The translations under genes were made by a program, and so were the position numbers. DNA of 64,000 nucleotides from Schizochytrium sp. TIO01 (taxonomy: Eukaryota; Sar; Bigyra; Thraustochytrida; Thraustochytriidae). The notes beneath the pieces are model-generated. The model worked only from the letters and a program-made list of their open reading frames with translations. It did not search any database and had not been told where the DNA came from. The DNA is taken from positions 2,364,501-2,428,500 of the forward strand of contig SMSO01000034.1 in NCBI GenBank assembly GCA_004764695.1, given 5' to 3'. How positions within the stretch are numbered: the first letter of the stretch is position 1; each line of letters starts with the position of its first letter. Positions 23,778 to 34,760 of the stretch are shown piece after piece.

Positions 23778-25608
23778 AAATTCTATACCATTCTATACTC
23801 GATACTCTTTCCTACAAAAACCCTGTGATGATTTGACCTAAAACACATTATAAAAGCTAAAAAGTTGAAAAACATGAACATTTTTTTTGCATTCAATTCG
23901 TTGTCTCGCATTCTGATTATGTCCATGTTTGTTCAACACTATGCACATTTAGCTGTAATGATCCTCTGTGCAAGTGATGATTCGCAACCTCCACGATTAT
24001 ATAGCATACGAGAAGAGCAGCGCAACAAGCAATAACAATAACAAGTACAGGGGCAACATTTTATCCTTCACGATCCCATATTTTCTAGGTTTTAGAGCTT
24101 TTTTCAACTTTTACACTTCATCAACCAACAAAACTACTCCTTCCTAGTGTGTTTTTATTTCCCAGACGGATTGTTCATTGGTCGTAATCAACTTGCTTTA
24201 TCATCACTTTCAGACGTGCATGGTCAGATCGCCAGGAGCATTACGAATGATTTATTTGCATTGTCCTCTTGGACTCAATATGGTTTCTGGTTTGTTTTTT
24301 CTAACTGCAAGAAGAGAATCCTGTTTTAATGAGTGTCTGAAGCTTGCCATCGAAGCTAGCTAGGATAGGATAGCATGGTCTATCCAGGAGGTTGCTTCTT
24401 CCGTTGAAGTCTACATATGTGAAGGGGAATGTACAATTTATAGCGTATATCCTGCTCTTAGTACAGAAACTAGTATTACTTCTTATTGTGGTCTGATCAG
24501 AAGAAAAGAGCGCAATATCTCTCTTGCTTTTGGCATTTCCATTTAAAGTCTCCCTCGCCAGGAGAAATGAAAGATACATTTCAGGATTAGTGCAATCTCT
24601 ATTTTTGTGTGTCCTTGTTAATCACGTTATCTCATTCATCAACTCGCATAGCAAAAAATGTTTTTCATCAAATCATTTGCAGGGAAACACCCACATTTAA
24701 GGTTTCATTCTTAGGTCTTCAAACAAGTATTACCTAGTATTGAAGCAATATAGCTAATCTGCGATACCTAGGTAGTCAAGTTTTTGGCTCTAAAACCAAA
24801 TAATAAACTGATCACCAGAAACGAAAGACTCGGTTCAAAGAATTATAGATAGTTGTAGTACAACGTTACTTCTTCATTCCGGTGCTTTAAATTGTTAGAG
24901 AAGGGTTTTATACTTTCAGCTGTCATGCTTTAAAGATGGCATTCGGTTTTCAGAAATATGGTTATGGCTCTGTACAGAGTAGAGCAAAACCATATAATAT
25001 GCTGAAGAGAACATGTACATTTAAATGCAAATAATGAGATCATATACATTGGTATAACCCTTTTTATAGACTTTTAAGGTTGAACTTACTTCTTCTGTAC
25101 TGAAACAAATATTTCAAGGGAACACATTTGTGGTTTTGTGTCAATGCCCTTCGGATATTGAATTGCTCTACTTATAAACAAATGATCCTTGAGCAGGGAC
25201 GCTTTGTTCATAACTAAAACAGAAAACACTATCGTTTTTTTTGTTTTTGTTTTTTTCCAAACCTTTGGAGCAGAATCTACTAACGCCAGTTGCCATAGAA
25301 GAAGAGAATACGTGCAGTGCGAATCAGCGAAGCAGATTCGAGCGCAAGTCACACCACCTTCTTCTCTACACCAATTCATACTCAAAAAGTTCTCTAAATT
25401 GTTGAACGCTTGTGAAGTATCCTTTTTCAATAGCGCCTTTTTTTTTCTTCCTCTTAGCAGGACTGAAAAGTTATGTCATCAGTTTCTGGACAAAATAGGC
25501 CTTTATCATTTTACAGTTCTTTAGTTTGGGAGCACATATGTTTATCGGGAGCAGGGCTTAGCAGAATCATTTTTGCTACTTGAATTTTAATACATCACCT
25601 AAGCAAAA
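23778..25608. other. Intergenic, AT-rich, no gene seen
   Basis: Both strands lack a supportable coding region. It contains the 3' end of the KA1-ARM gene and the upstream region of the lectin gene. Confidence 0.6.
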
Positions 25609-26498
25609 ATGTTATACCGCTATTACCTATTAGCTTTGTGTGCAATTCTTTTTCTAGTATTCAAATTGTATCAAAGTGACAAGGCATGGAATATGAAGTA
25701 AACATATGCAACCGTACATTATGGTGTAGGTATCTCTGGTACCAAGTTATTTTTTTTTTTTTTTTACAAGGTTTAAATTGCGTACTCCTCTTCTTAAGTA
25801 AAAGTGGAATTAAAATCGAGGCGCCTCCACTTCAATTTTTGGGCAAGGACAGTTCCAGCAAACCCCAAACTCGGGAGGTCAAACATAAGCGAAGACAAAC
25901 TGGAGAGACTCTGTTCGAAGTACAAGTAGCAATGGGGAACTTCTTTGCACACAATGAGGTAGAGTACATCCACAATACGGATGCCAGAATGACATGGTTT
26001 GCAGCCCTGGAATACTGTCAACGTGAACATGGAGCAAGCCTTGCTACAATTCATTCTCAGGCTGAACAAGAGCGCATTGTTCAAGAGTTTTGCAGAGATG
26101 GCCGAGACTGCTGGCTGGGGATGGTGCCAATCATCAATATTTACGACACGAGCGGCTGGATTTGGCTCGATGGAACTCGTGTCGATTTCAATGGCTTTGC
26201 TGCTGGGGAGCCAAGTGGCAACTTTGACATGAACCCTGGTGCAACATGCGTGTATACATGGACGTATTTTGGCAATGCCTGGGACGACACCACGTGTTTC
26301 TATGAGGCAATGCCGCTATGTGAAATACGCTATAACAACAACTCCTTTGGTGTCAAAATTGCATTTATCATATTTCTTGTCTTTACAATCTGTACACTAT
26401 GCTGTCTCATCTTAAGTTGCTGTTCATCATCAGAGAAGAACGAGGGCGACTCCTCATCCGACATTGAAAATCGCTACAAGAACACGTCAGTAACCTAG
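25609..26498 (+). CDS. Single-pass membrane C-type lectin-like protein
   Basis: The certain part is a frame open from 25686 to TAG 26496-26498. It holds a C-type lectin domain with TWFAALEYC, WLGM, WIWLDG, EPSGN, AWDDTTC and MPLCE; the disulphide cysteines and the WLGM core are present. The EPSGN and WDD positions correspond to the EPN and WND sugar/Ca2+ sites, altered from the canonical motifs, so binding specificity is unclear. A transmembrane helix (FGVKIAFIIFLVFTICTLCC) and a short acidic/Ser tail follow. The N-terminus is uncertain. ATG 25609 (context CAAAAATG) starts a hydrophobic leader LLALCAILFLVF; a GTAAAC donor at 25698 and an AG at 25798 would join it in frame. The ATG at 25686 reads through a T17 tract that looks like an intron acceptor. 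The protein is probably a surface receptor. Confidence 0.75.
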
Positions 26499-27523
26499 CT
26501 AGAGCAAATAAATGCAAGAGAATGCAGCCAGGCGTACTCAGTACAAGGGAATAGGGATGAAAAGGGATGAAAAGAAGAAGATACAAGAGTATGCTCTATA
26601 TAAAAATACTGTTTCAAAATTCGCTCACTTATCTAAATGCCAAAATTGTTTACGTTCTCCAAACATTACTGTCCTTGAGATGACATGCAGATGTTCAGAA
26701 GAAACCTCTTCAGCATGCAACTTTCTTCCTGTCATTAGTATCTAGTTCTTGGTACTACCTATTCCCTTATGCAAAGACAGATAAAAAAAGTAAAGGAAAT
26801 ACTTCAATGTTTAACTTCCAAGATTGTGAATCAGTCAGGATTGCCAAAGTAGGTAGACTGCTCTAAGCACCATGATGCAGAGGTTCTTAAGGAATGTTCT
26901 TCGTCTCTGCACTCTACCGCGGAGGCGAACATACGTGGCTCAGTTCGACCACCTTCCTCGATTCCCTAGAGCTTGCTCCTTGTATGCACAAATACAGGTG
27001 CATATGCCTCTGCCAATCTACCAAGGTAGCACATGTCAAGGTGTCCAGTTGCAAAGTTTCAGTCAGGGGTGATTGCACACCTACAAATGAACAAACTCTT
27101 AAGGTACTTTCTTTCTTCTAGTGAAAAAATACAAAGGACCTGCTCAGTTACAAAATGATCTTTCCCTGCGTCAACGAATGGGCTGGCACGTTTGTTCTTA
27201 TTCGAACTTGACACTACTAGTACCTTTCTGATGCGAAAGTAGTATCAGTGTTGAGCAATCGATCTTTTAGCTCATGAAGGGAGTTGGTATTGAATTCGTA
27301 GATCCAACACTATAATAAGACACTGATGAGGGAAGGTAGCTGTGCCACCTTCAACGTAGGTGTCATAACTGAAAGTAACTTTTACATGATTAAATCAAAA
27401 CATAGAATTTTTTAAAACAAACCTGAAAAAACTGAGAGCAAATCTCAGACTATTGAGATTTCTTACAGTGATCCTTGAAAAGTCAAGGTACTAGCCGCAG
27501 TATGCCAGGGGTTGGCTTAGTGT
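26499..27523. other. Intergenic, no gene seen
   Basis: Lies between the convergent lectin and Hint genes, so it must carry both 3' ends. Short open frames are not supported. Confidence 0.55.
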
Positions 27524-29152
27524 TTATTCCTTAGTTTTGGCTTCGAAGCTGGTGAAAATCGGAAAGAACATGCCCAATGTCATAGGAGCATCAAACATAA
27601 AGGCTGCTTGTAAAATGTATAGCTGGCTAAAAACCTGATCATGGAAAAACTTGTAGACCGATGGCGTAAGTACATCATGAAAGAATCTGGCGGGGCGAAG
27701 TATGGAGCTTATGGTTGAAGCAGGTAGTGATCCCAGTGAAGCGCAAGAGACTATGGTATTGTCCAGAATCATCTTGCAGCTAGGTGTCAAAGGCAAATAT
27801 ACTTCCCGACTTTCTGTTTCGTCTTTTGATGCGACAACGGAGATTTCGCCTTTAGTATTAAACAGGAAATCCCCGACAACAACGTCTGAGGCTGGAATGG
27901 TTCCTTTGTTTTTGGTAAGAATAAGATGGTCTGGAGTAATTGAAACCACTGACATATCAGAAGTGGTAAGCTGCACTAGTCTGAAAACTCTTTGCTTCTG
28001 AGTTTTTGTGACAGGAGGTAAAGCAAGAACAGGCTCAAAGTCAAATGCTGATGTGCGAATCGAATCTCCTACTGAAAGATCTTTGACATACTTGTATTCC
28101 CCAGAAGCAAGCTCCACCCGGTTGAGTCCTCCAAGACAACCCGAGGACGATTTGGTGACAGCTGTTTCATACCCGCCTGCATCAGAAGAGCCAGGAGACG
28201 ATGTTGGTGAGAATGTTGGTCTAAGCGTTGGTGAGGGTGTTGGTTCAAACGTTGGTGAGGCTGTAGGAGGATCTTGAATTTGTAAAGATTCAAGACCGGA
28301 TACATTTACACCATAACAATGGTTTGACTCAGTTTGAAATGCAGAACCATCACCCCGAATGGTCATTGTACATCCAAATTTCCCACCAGATCCCTTCATT
28401 TGAACAAAAACATCAACGGCTGCAATAGGCCAGTAAACGGTTCCCTCATTTCTAGGTGTCCCTAATTGCCACGAAACTACCTTTGTCCAACAATTAAACA
28501 AACCAGTTTCATCTTTCTTAATGTTGAGATCAATGCCTGCCATCAACGCTCCTTGTGCGCCATTGATCTGACCTCCATAACTCCAAACGACATCATAGCG
28601 AAGATCTGCGCACTGAGACCCCCAAAATTTAGCCTTGAGGGAAGCTGCCCTGATAATCCTCTTCGTAGATGTGAATCCAGAAAGCTGGTTCCAACTAACG
28701 TCAGCAGGGTACGTCTCTCCATCGATTCCGAGGTAGCCTGAATAGCCGCCTCCTAGACCAATATCTTCCCCACATAGGTCGCCTAAAAGGCTCCCTCCGA
28801 TTTTACAAGCAATCTTGATCATTCCACCAATAGCGAGCCAAGAAAGTCGGGGCTTAACACCCACTGGCGAGGACCTACTAACCACTTGCTTCGGGTGGTA
28901 TGCAGGACCGCTATCGATTTCAATCTTCTCATCTGGCTCATCTAGGATAAGGGTTGTATTAAAGGCCCTTACAAGCCGCGGGTACGTATAGTTTGTTCCA
29001 TTAAGCTCAGCCGGAAGCGTGTAGTTATAGTACTCCTCGAAATCTTATTGAGAGTGTGACAACGCATATTCGAGAAACTCATTATAATCTTCTTCTACTC
29101 CAAAGCTAAAATGAAGAGCAAGGAGTAGGAGAAATGCTGATATGATACGCAT
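27524..29152 (-). CDS. Secreted Hint (Hog-type autoprocessing) domain protein with an in-frame TAA
   Basis: ATG 29152 starts a clear signal peptide (MRIISAFLLLLALHFSFG). The frame then runs on to the stop at 27524 except for one TAA at 29045-29047. Domain order: Asn-rich N-terminus with NYT glycosylation sites; an unrecognised globular Cys-containing region of about 230 residues; a PTxSPT repeat linker typical of stramenopile surface proteins; then a Hint domain. Hint evidence: the catalytic Gly-Cys junction (SSSGCLGG, Cys about 339), DLSVGDSI, the block-B histidine in ITPDHLIL, and YLPLTPSCKMILDNTIVSC resembling the hedgehog C-terminal domain. Expected chemistry is N-S acyl shift and self-cleavage at Gly-Cys, possibly with transfer of the N-terminal part to an adduct such as a sterol. 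No Hedge signalling domain is seen. A 63-nt intron (29036-29098, GTAGAA...TTCGAG) would remove the TAA in frame. Confidence 0.75.
29045..29047 (-). other. In-frame TAA in Hint-protein gene
   Basis: TAA follows ...LSHSQ and is followed by FEEYYNYTLPAELNG in the same frame, which continues with no further stop. Other genes here use TAA as their terminal stop (for example at 10043 and 33938), so a general codon reassignment is unlikely. Confidence 0.7.
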
Positions 29153-31695
29153 TCTAGCCGCTATGGGTAGTCAGTATATACGTGCAGGCTGATCGAGGTA
29201 CTAACGCAATGTTATGTTGATGTGAGCTGCGGCTCTGGGTTGCAGGTCTGCTGATACGAAAGGATGCTTCAATGAAGTCGGCTGCTGCTAATATTATATT
29301 GGGGGCGTATAATTCTGTATCTTCTCTTTTCGACACGTCTCTCTATCATTGCTGCATTCTTTCTACTTTAACTGAGAATATCCATTTTGCCTAAAGGGTG
29401 CCTTTGGTCTGGCATACTTGACCATGCTTAGCGATGAGTTTCTGATTACTTCTTAGTGCTATGTAAGATGTATCACATGTTGATATCCGCGCCGAGTTCA
29501 CAACTTGAGCGGATATGCTGCTCATAACCTATTTCAAACACGATGGAACATTTATATTTATTCCTCCTTGAGTCCTTAATGATTAAGATCTCAACGTACG
29601 GGTCTAACGAAATACCAGAAATAAATATGTACTTGTTATCATTGTGGTCTTTTGTATATGGACAATCTGGATGGTCAGTCATGAATGATAACCGAAAAGC
29701 ATTTGAGTGTTTTTTTTCAAAGCCTGAATTGAATGAAGCGAAAAAGAACAACTCTAATTTTAAAATGATTTAGAACCTTCCATTCTACTTCATAGGATGC
29801 TAACTGAAACCACCGGCTCCTTCTATATCGCTGTTTGGCTGAGGTGAATAATTATTTTCCTCTCCTTCCTTCACCTATTTTCCCTAGTTTCTCTCGAGCT
29901 TTTCTTTAAGTCAAGAGTGCTATACCGAATTAGCTGAGATGGAGCTTTTTTCTCGTCGTTTTCTTTTTCTTTTTCTGAGTACATAGCAAGCATGAATGAA
30001 TGTGCCAAAGCAACTCAAGGTCCGAGATTTTGCCTTGTCTTGAAAACGACTCCATTGTTAGCGCACCCTTTTGCTATGACATACTAAATGTCTTCAGAGG
30101 TGGTTTCTCTTTAACATGTGGATAGTCGGAATTAAAAAATGGGTTTCCTGCGCCAAGACTTGATTGGAAAACGCCACTGGTCTAACCTCAAATACCCTAA
30201 GCAGAGATTATTTAGCCCAGTCCTCTCGCAGCTGATATAATTGATTTTATCTCATCGTTTCCCAAACCACTGCCGTTGATTATATCAGAAGCCATCAATA
30301 ATCTTTTCTAGCACTTAGTTACAGTATAACACAATACGAGAGAGAGAACCTCGTTCGAGAAACTATTACTTACCGCGCGGGGACGGCGCGGAGACTGTGT
30401 ACTGCGCAGGGACATTGCGAAGTAATTCTTGGTTGGGCTGAAGATTCTCAACGTATAATGTTGAGCACACAAATCCTTTAAAATGCGTTGACCCAGGAAA
30501 GATCTTAAGTCCGAGAAAGACTTGGCCGGTAGATGGTGGACTATGGCTAAAACGAATATAAGTCAGTGCACAACTTAGCAACACGCTTTATGTGCTTTAC
30601 GATGCTATCAAGAGATCCCAGACTAAAGGTAAGAGTTAGACTAGGTCCAAGATCGGCACCGCGCATAGGCTAGTCACATTTCATAGGCGTTTGAAACATC
30701 CATAAAACAAGTTGTCTTGATTGGATCTTAATCTGCTATCAGATTGCTAATTTATATATCTAAAGGGTTTCCACAGCATTTCTATAGGCTGGCTTTAAAA
30801 TTAGAGGTAACTTGGCATCAGATTTCTCATAAGCTGGACGACATCTCTCTCGTGAGATCAATTTCCTCACATATCCCATCTCTTCTATCCAATATTCCTC
30901 AATGATTTGCACCTGTTTTTTTAATTTAATTCCTGTCTCTGATCTTCAACATGATAAAAGTGATGCATTATATTAGTTCACCTATCCGGGTAAATCCTTC
31001 AAGAAAATGCTGCAATTTAAATTCTTGTGACTGTACTAATTCGCATATCTATAATGTAGTGTAGCAGTAATACAGGGCTGGGATCACTAGAAAGTTCGGT
31101 CATTACAGTGAATTACAGTCTAATCACGGCGGAATACAAGGAAAGAATGATCTAAAAGAAAAGTGAGTCCCGGCCAACACGGCATATTTACCACGCCCCA
31201 GCAATGCTAGAACAGGGCAACTTCTCCGTCTACATTAGCTCGAGATGACGTCTTAAATTGAGCAAGTTTAAATTGCTTTGTATCGGATATCGCACTTATG
31301 CAATTTTGTGCGAGGAGATTGGAAGCTCATCTGACCTAGACATAGTTCTCTACAGAGTGAGTAGTAATAGTTTCTCGATATTACAGTCAAATTTGGTAAG
31401 GTAGTTTTACTCCTTTGCGAGAAACATATTCTTCATATTCTCTTACGTCAACTCTCAAACAGTGGATCTTGAAATCGACAAACACCACACAGACAACCGC
31501 CCAGCTATGATTATACTTTGTCTTACTATTGCCATGGTGAATATTGGGATAAAATTGGGGAACTGGGAGCGTTCTATATCCAGCATATAGTAGACTGCAA
31601 CACAGAGTTACTCAGTGATAAAAGTGTAGTTTGGTAGGCTCACCACTTCGCACTGTGCTGGTAGTTTCGCTTCTTCAGTCTGCTCTGAACGACTG
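29153..31695. other. Intergenic, AT-rich, no gene seen
   Basis: Several short open frames occur, for example an ATG frame at 29543-29773 and the opposite strand over the same interval. None shows a recognisable domain or signal peptide. The tract separates the Hint gene from the Cys-rich receptor cluster. Confidence 0.5.
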
Positions 31696-31752
31696 TTTCT
31701 CTTCAATGTTCTAAATTTCTTTCCATTATAAACTGCAGGCTGTAGTAGGAGT

Positions 31753-32898
31753 ACTGCGGGGCTTTGCAAGCTTTATTTTACATCAAGGTAATATATCGCA
31801 GTTGCACGAACAGCAGTTTGGGTAGAACACTGCCGCTCGTACCAGAAGTTAAGCACAGCCAGCTTTTGCTTCTGAAGCACTTATCTTCCAATGCCAATCA
31901 GCTACCATCTAACTAGTACCCACCACTTGCCACCAAGCTAAGCTGGATACTTCGTAAAGACCGTCAACACAATTACCAAGCTTCAGTGCACGTCCGAAGG
32001 ACTCTGTAGTAAGTCTACTAAAATCTCATGAGTCCTCGCTCTCAATTGGAATAGTTTTCCTAAGGTGTGCAAAGTGCAGCCACTATTAATTTAAGAACTG
32101 CAGCAAGTGCTAATATCGAGATACGAGATACTTTCTACTGATTTAGCGCCCCAAACGGCCCGATTGGTGATTCATGCAAAACCTTCCCGCACACAGATAG
32201 CTGCTCTGATGAGTGGCTGAATGCAGCTGGACCTCCAACACGCAGGGCTTGCCATTAAATCGAAGATTCCAGTTTCTTTCTGGTAACGTTGACTTATAGT
32301 GTCCTATAGCACTCCCAGGCTTCACTGTCATCTTTAAGTTATACAGATACTGAGTAGTTGGTACTAATAGTGAAGTACGCACCCACCCTTACCTTACCCA
32401 GACATTGGGACCTTGTCCAAACTGAAAGCAAAGCAAATCTGTATTAAATATAACAACTTGAATAAGAACTTTACTCTTTACTAAGCTTTATAGGCTGAGA
32501 CACATCCAAACAGAGACATTGTACATAGTCTCGAAGAGTCTCGCGGCAGTTCAAAGAGATCAAGTTCAACTACTCCAAAATCATTTTGACGTGTTGTCGT
32601 AAAGGAGGTGTAGTCACTAGCTCCCAAATCTTGCAAACGATTGGCATATTGCTTCAAGGTGCGTCATTTCTGAAGTGCTGTTTGGCTGGTGCACAAGGAA
32701 ATTTACGTAGACATTCATTCACTTGCTCGGGCAAGAGGTCCTGTTTGGTTTACGCTATAAAGGTACCGAGGCGAGTATTTTAGGTGAGCGTAATATTACA
32801 TTTGCACATAGACCGGTCCTGATGCGAAGTCATTGGGCACACATAGGTGTTGTGTTAGCGTTGCTTTCCGCATTGACGCTGGCAAATGCCCAATCTAA
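31753..32898 (+). repeat. 1.15-kb direct repeat, copy A (upstream region plus signal peptide)
   Basis: Nearly identical to 34761-35904. I count about 11 substitutions in roughly 1.14 kb and one 2-nt indel at the left end, with a constant 3,006-nt offset thereafter. Weaker similarity begins about 55 nt further left. It covers the whole upstream region and the first ~77 nt of the coding sequence. Identity stops abruptly after the signal-peptide codons for NAQS. It includes a minus-strand 79-codon open frame without an ATG (32143-32382), identical in both copies and probably not coding. Confidence 0.95.
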
Positions 32899-33940
32899 TC
32901 CGAATTTAAGAAATGTACAGAATTTTCCGAATAATGGGCTGCCATGCAATGGTACAGGTCCGGACAATTGCAATATCTGTTACTCAAAAAAAGTATGCGC
33001 AGTGTGCGATTCAGGCTACTTTATTGTGCATGGAGATTGTATCCCAACTTTAACTTTCACTTTAACTGTCTTAGTATTCGTGGGGTTCTTTATATGTTGT
33101 TCTCTTTGTATGTCTGGGGCCTGCGATAATTGCTGTCATGCTGTCTGTCATGCTGTCTGTGAGGACTGCTATGATAAGTGCTCTTCTGCATCCTGTCATC
33201 ATCGCTGGGATGATTGCTGTGATAATTGCTGCGATGATTGCTGTGAGGATTGTTGTGATGATTGCTGTGATGATTGCTCCCTTAACAGCAATAGTTGTTG
33301 CTGTCATAACAGAGACTGTTTATGCGCTCTCTGTGTTGGCTGTTGGAGTAGCTGCTGGTGCCTTCAGCAGCGAAGCGCAAGCAGGCTCATGGCAAAGTTA
33401 CCATTTCATAGACACCACAACGAAGTTGCAGGTGTTGTGAGCACGAATCTGAATCAAGGCGATGAAGACAAAATCGAAATTCAAGCAACCGAGCTATTGT
33501 TTGTAGAGAGTAGGCTAAAAACTATAAACGGAAATGGGACCGTCGTGTTTCTGAAAAGAGAGGGAGCAATGCAATCAAAGAAGGCAGCATCAGAATCGTC
33601 AGATTATGGATTTCTCTATTTTGAAGAAGACGCAGTGCGTATTGTTCTGACGCTGGGCTCCGCAGGTGTCAGCAGCGAGCATATTGATCGGACAATTCAG
33701 TATGTAGATTTAATAGTAAGCGATGTACTGATGAAGGATTCCAATTCAAGTTATGAGGCGGATCCTGAGAAAGTCGACGTCAACGGGACGGTTATTACGA
33801 GTGCTGCAGAGCACATTGCTAAAATTAAGAGAATGTTTTCTGAGTACAAAAATGCTTACATGACAAACCAGTCGCCCAGCCAAAATGAGGCATTCGAGCG
33901 ATATCCGATGGCCCACACCGTCTCTGAGCAGCTCAAATAA
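32822..33940 (+). CDS. Cys-rich single-pass receptor-like protein, family member 1 (with juxtamembrane Cys array)
   Basis: The start is the ATG at 32822, directly before signal peptide IGVVLALLSALTLANAQ; the frame extends upstream only with non-ATG codons. About 372 residues. The ectodomain is short: CNGTGPDNCNIC, then CAVCDSGYFIVHGDC, the family's CxxC..GY...C pattern. TM helix about residues 77-97 (FTLTVLVFVGFFICC). Next is an extraordinary Cys array, about 31 Cys in 90 residues, including a run of CCDD-type units (33209-33277). Then LQQRSASRLMAKL and a cytoplasmic domain of about 130 residues shared by the family (LLFVESRLKT, TVVFLKREG, DYGFLYFEEDAVRIVLT, VDVNGTVITSAAEHIAKIKR), ending YPMAHTVSE. 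The pattern resembles a PH/GRAM fold. The Cys array could be palmitoylated or bind metal. Function is unknown; a surface or signalling role is an inference. Confidence 0.8.
   Translation: MRSHWAHIGVVLALLSALTLANAQSNPNLRNVQNFPNNGLPCNGTGPDNCNICYSKKVCAVCDSGYFIVHGDCIPTLTFTLTVLVFVGFFICCSLCMSGACDNCCHAVCHAVCEDCYDKCSSASCHHRWDDCCDNCCDDCCEDCCDDCCDDCSLNSNSCCCHNRDCLCALCVGCWSSCWCLQQRSASRLMAKLPFHRHHNEVAGVVSTNLNQGDEDKIEIQATELLFVESRLKTINGNGTVVFLKREGAMQSKKAASESSDYGFLYFEEDAVRIVLTLGSAGVSSEHIDRTIQYVDLIVSDVLMKDSNSSYEADPEKVDVNGTVITSAAEHIAKIKRMFSEYKNAYMTNQSPSQNEAFERYPMAHTVSEQLK
33209..33277 (+). repeat. 12-nt tandem repeat encoding CCDD units
   Basis: About six degenerate GATGATTGCTGT units, in frame inside family member 1. 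In-frame 12-nt units allow length change without a frameshift. Confidence 0.85.
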
Positions 33941-34760
33941 TCGCGTGGGCTGATGGTAACCTGCAATCCTCAACTCATCACACTATTATAAGTCCTATAA
34001 GATCTAATTAAGATTAGACTGAATTTCATGCAACTCATGTGCCACTCTTTCTCTCTCATTTGATTCACAACTCGATAGATGAAGAGCACGCAGCGTGTGT
34101 CAATCTTTGCCTATATGTAGCAGCTATCACCAGCTCACTCCAGTGACTTGCAGCAGTGATGACAGAGTCCTTAACATGACAAACAATCTGACTTAAAACA
34201 AGCTACAGTAACGTAGTCATATCATCCGTGTCTCCTATCATAACAAAAGTTCCAGGAATAATTATCAAAACCACTGCGGCATCTCCTAATTATACTAAAC
34301 ACATCCCAGTATCTTGTTCGTAGAGCGAGCATTCTAATATCGTTATGAAATGGTCAAAATGTTTCGCATATTTTCAGTGACTTCGGGACAAGCAAGCCTC
34401 TAAGCGTGAGATGAAAACGGATTTCCTAAAAAGAAGAGCGCGTTGGAGAAACTCACGAGACTCTTTTCATGCCATGAAGAGAGTTTGTGCAGATCCGGGA
34501 AACTAAGCACCCAAGTAGTAAATCATTAGTTCTCACAATTAAAAAAATACATATTAATCTCTAGAACTTCAATGTCGGATTATAAACCTTACTTTCCACT
34601 TTTCCAATGCCATATAAATGCTTTTTATTATCTTGAACTCTTCAATACCTTTCTGTTCAATGTCAAGACAGCTCTCACGAGTGTGGTTCGGATCCCAGTG
34701 TTTCTCTTCAGTGCTCTAGATTTGCTTACATTTTAAGCTGCAAGCTGCAATAGTAGGAAT
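33941..34760. other. Intergenic, no gene seen
   Basis: Lies between family members 1 and 2. It ends where copy B of the 1.15-kb repeat begins; the last ~60 nt show weak similarity to the sequence left of copy A. Confidence 0.55.

Noticed and set aside
31815-31870. 5S rRNA-like sequence (CCAGAAGTTAAGCACAGCC), also in the second repeat copy
   Set aside because: Resembles only the internal-control block; the expected downstream GGATGGGTGACC part and flanks are absent, so no 5S gene or SINE3 can be supported.
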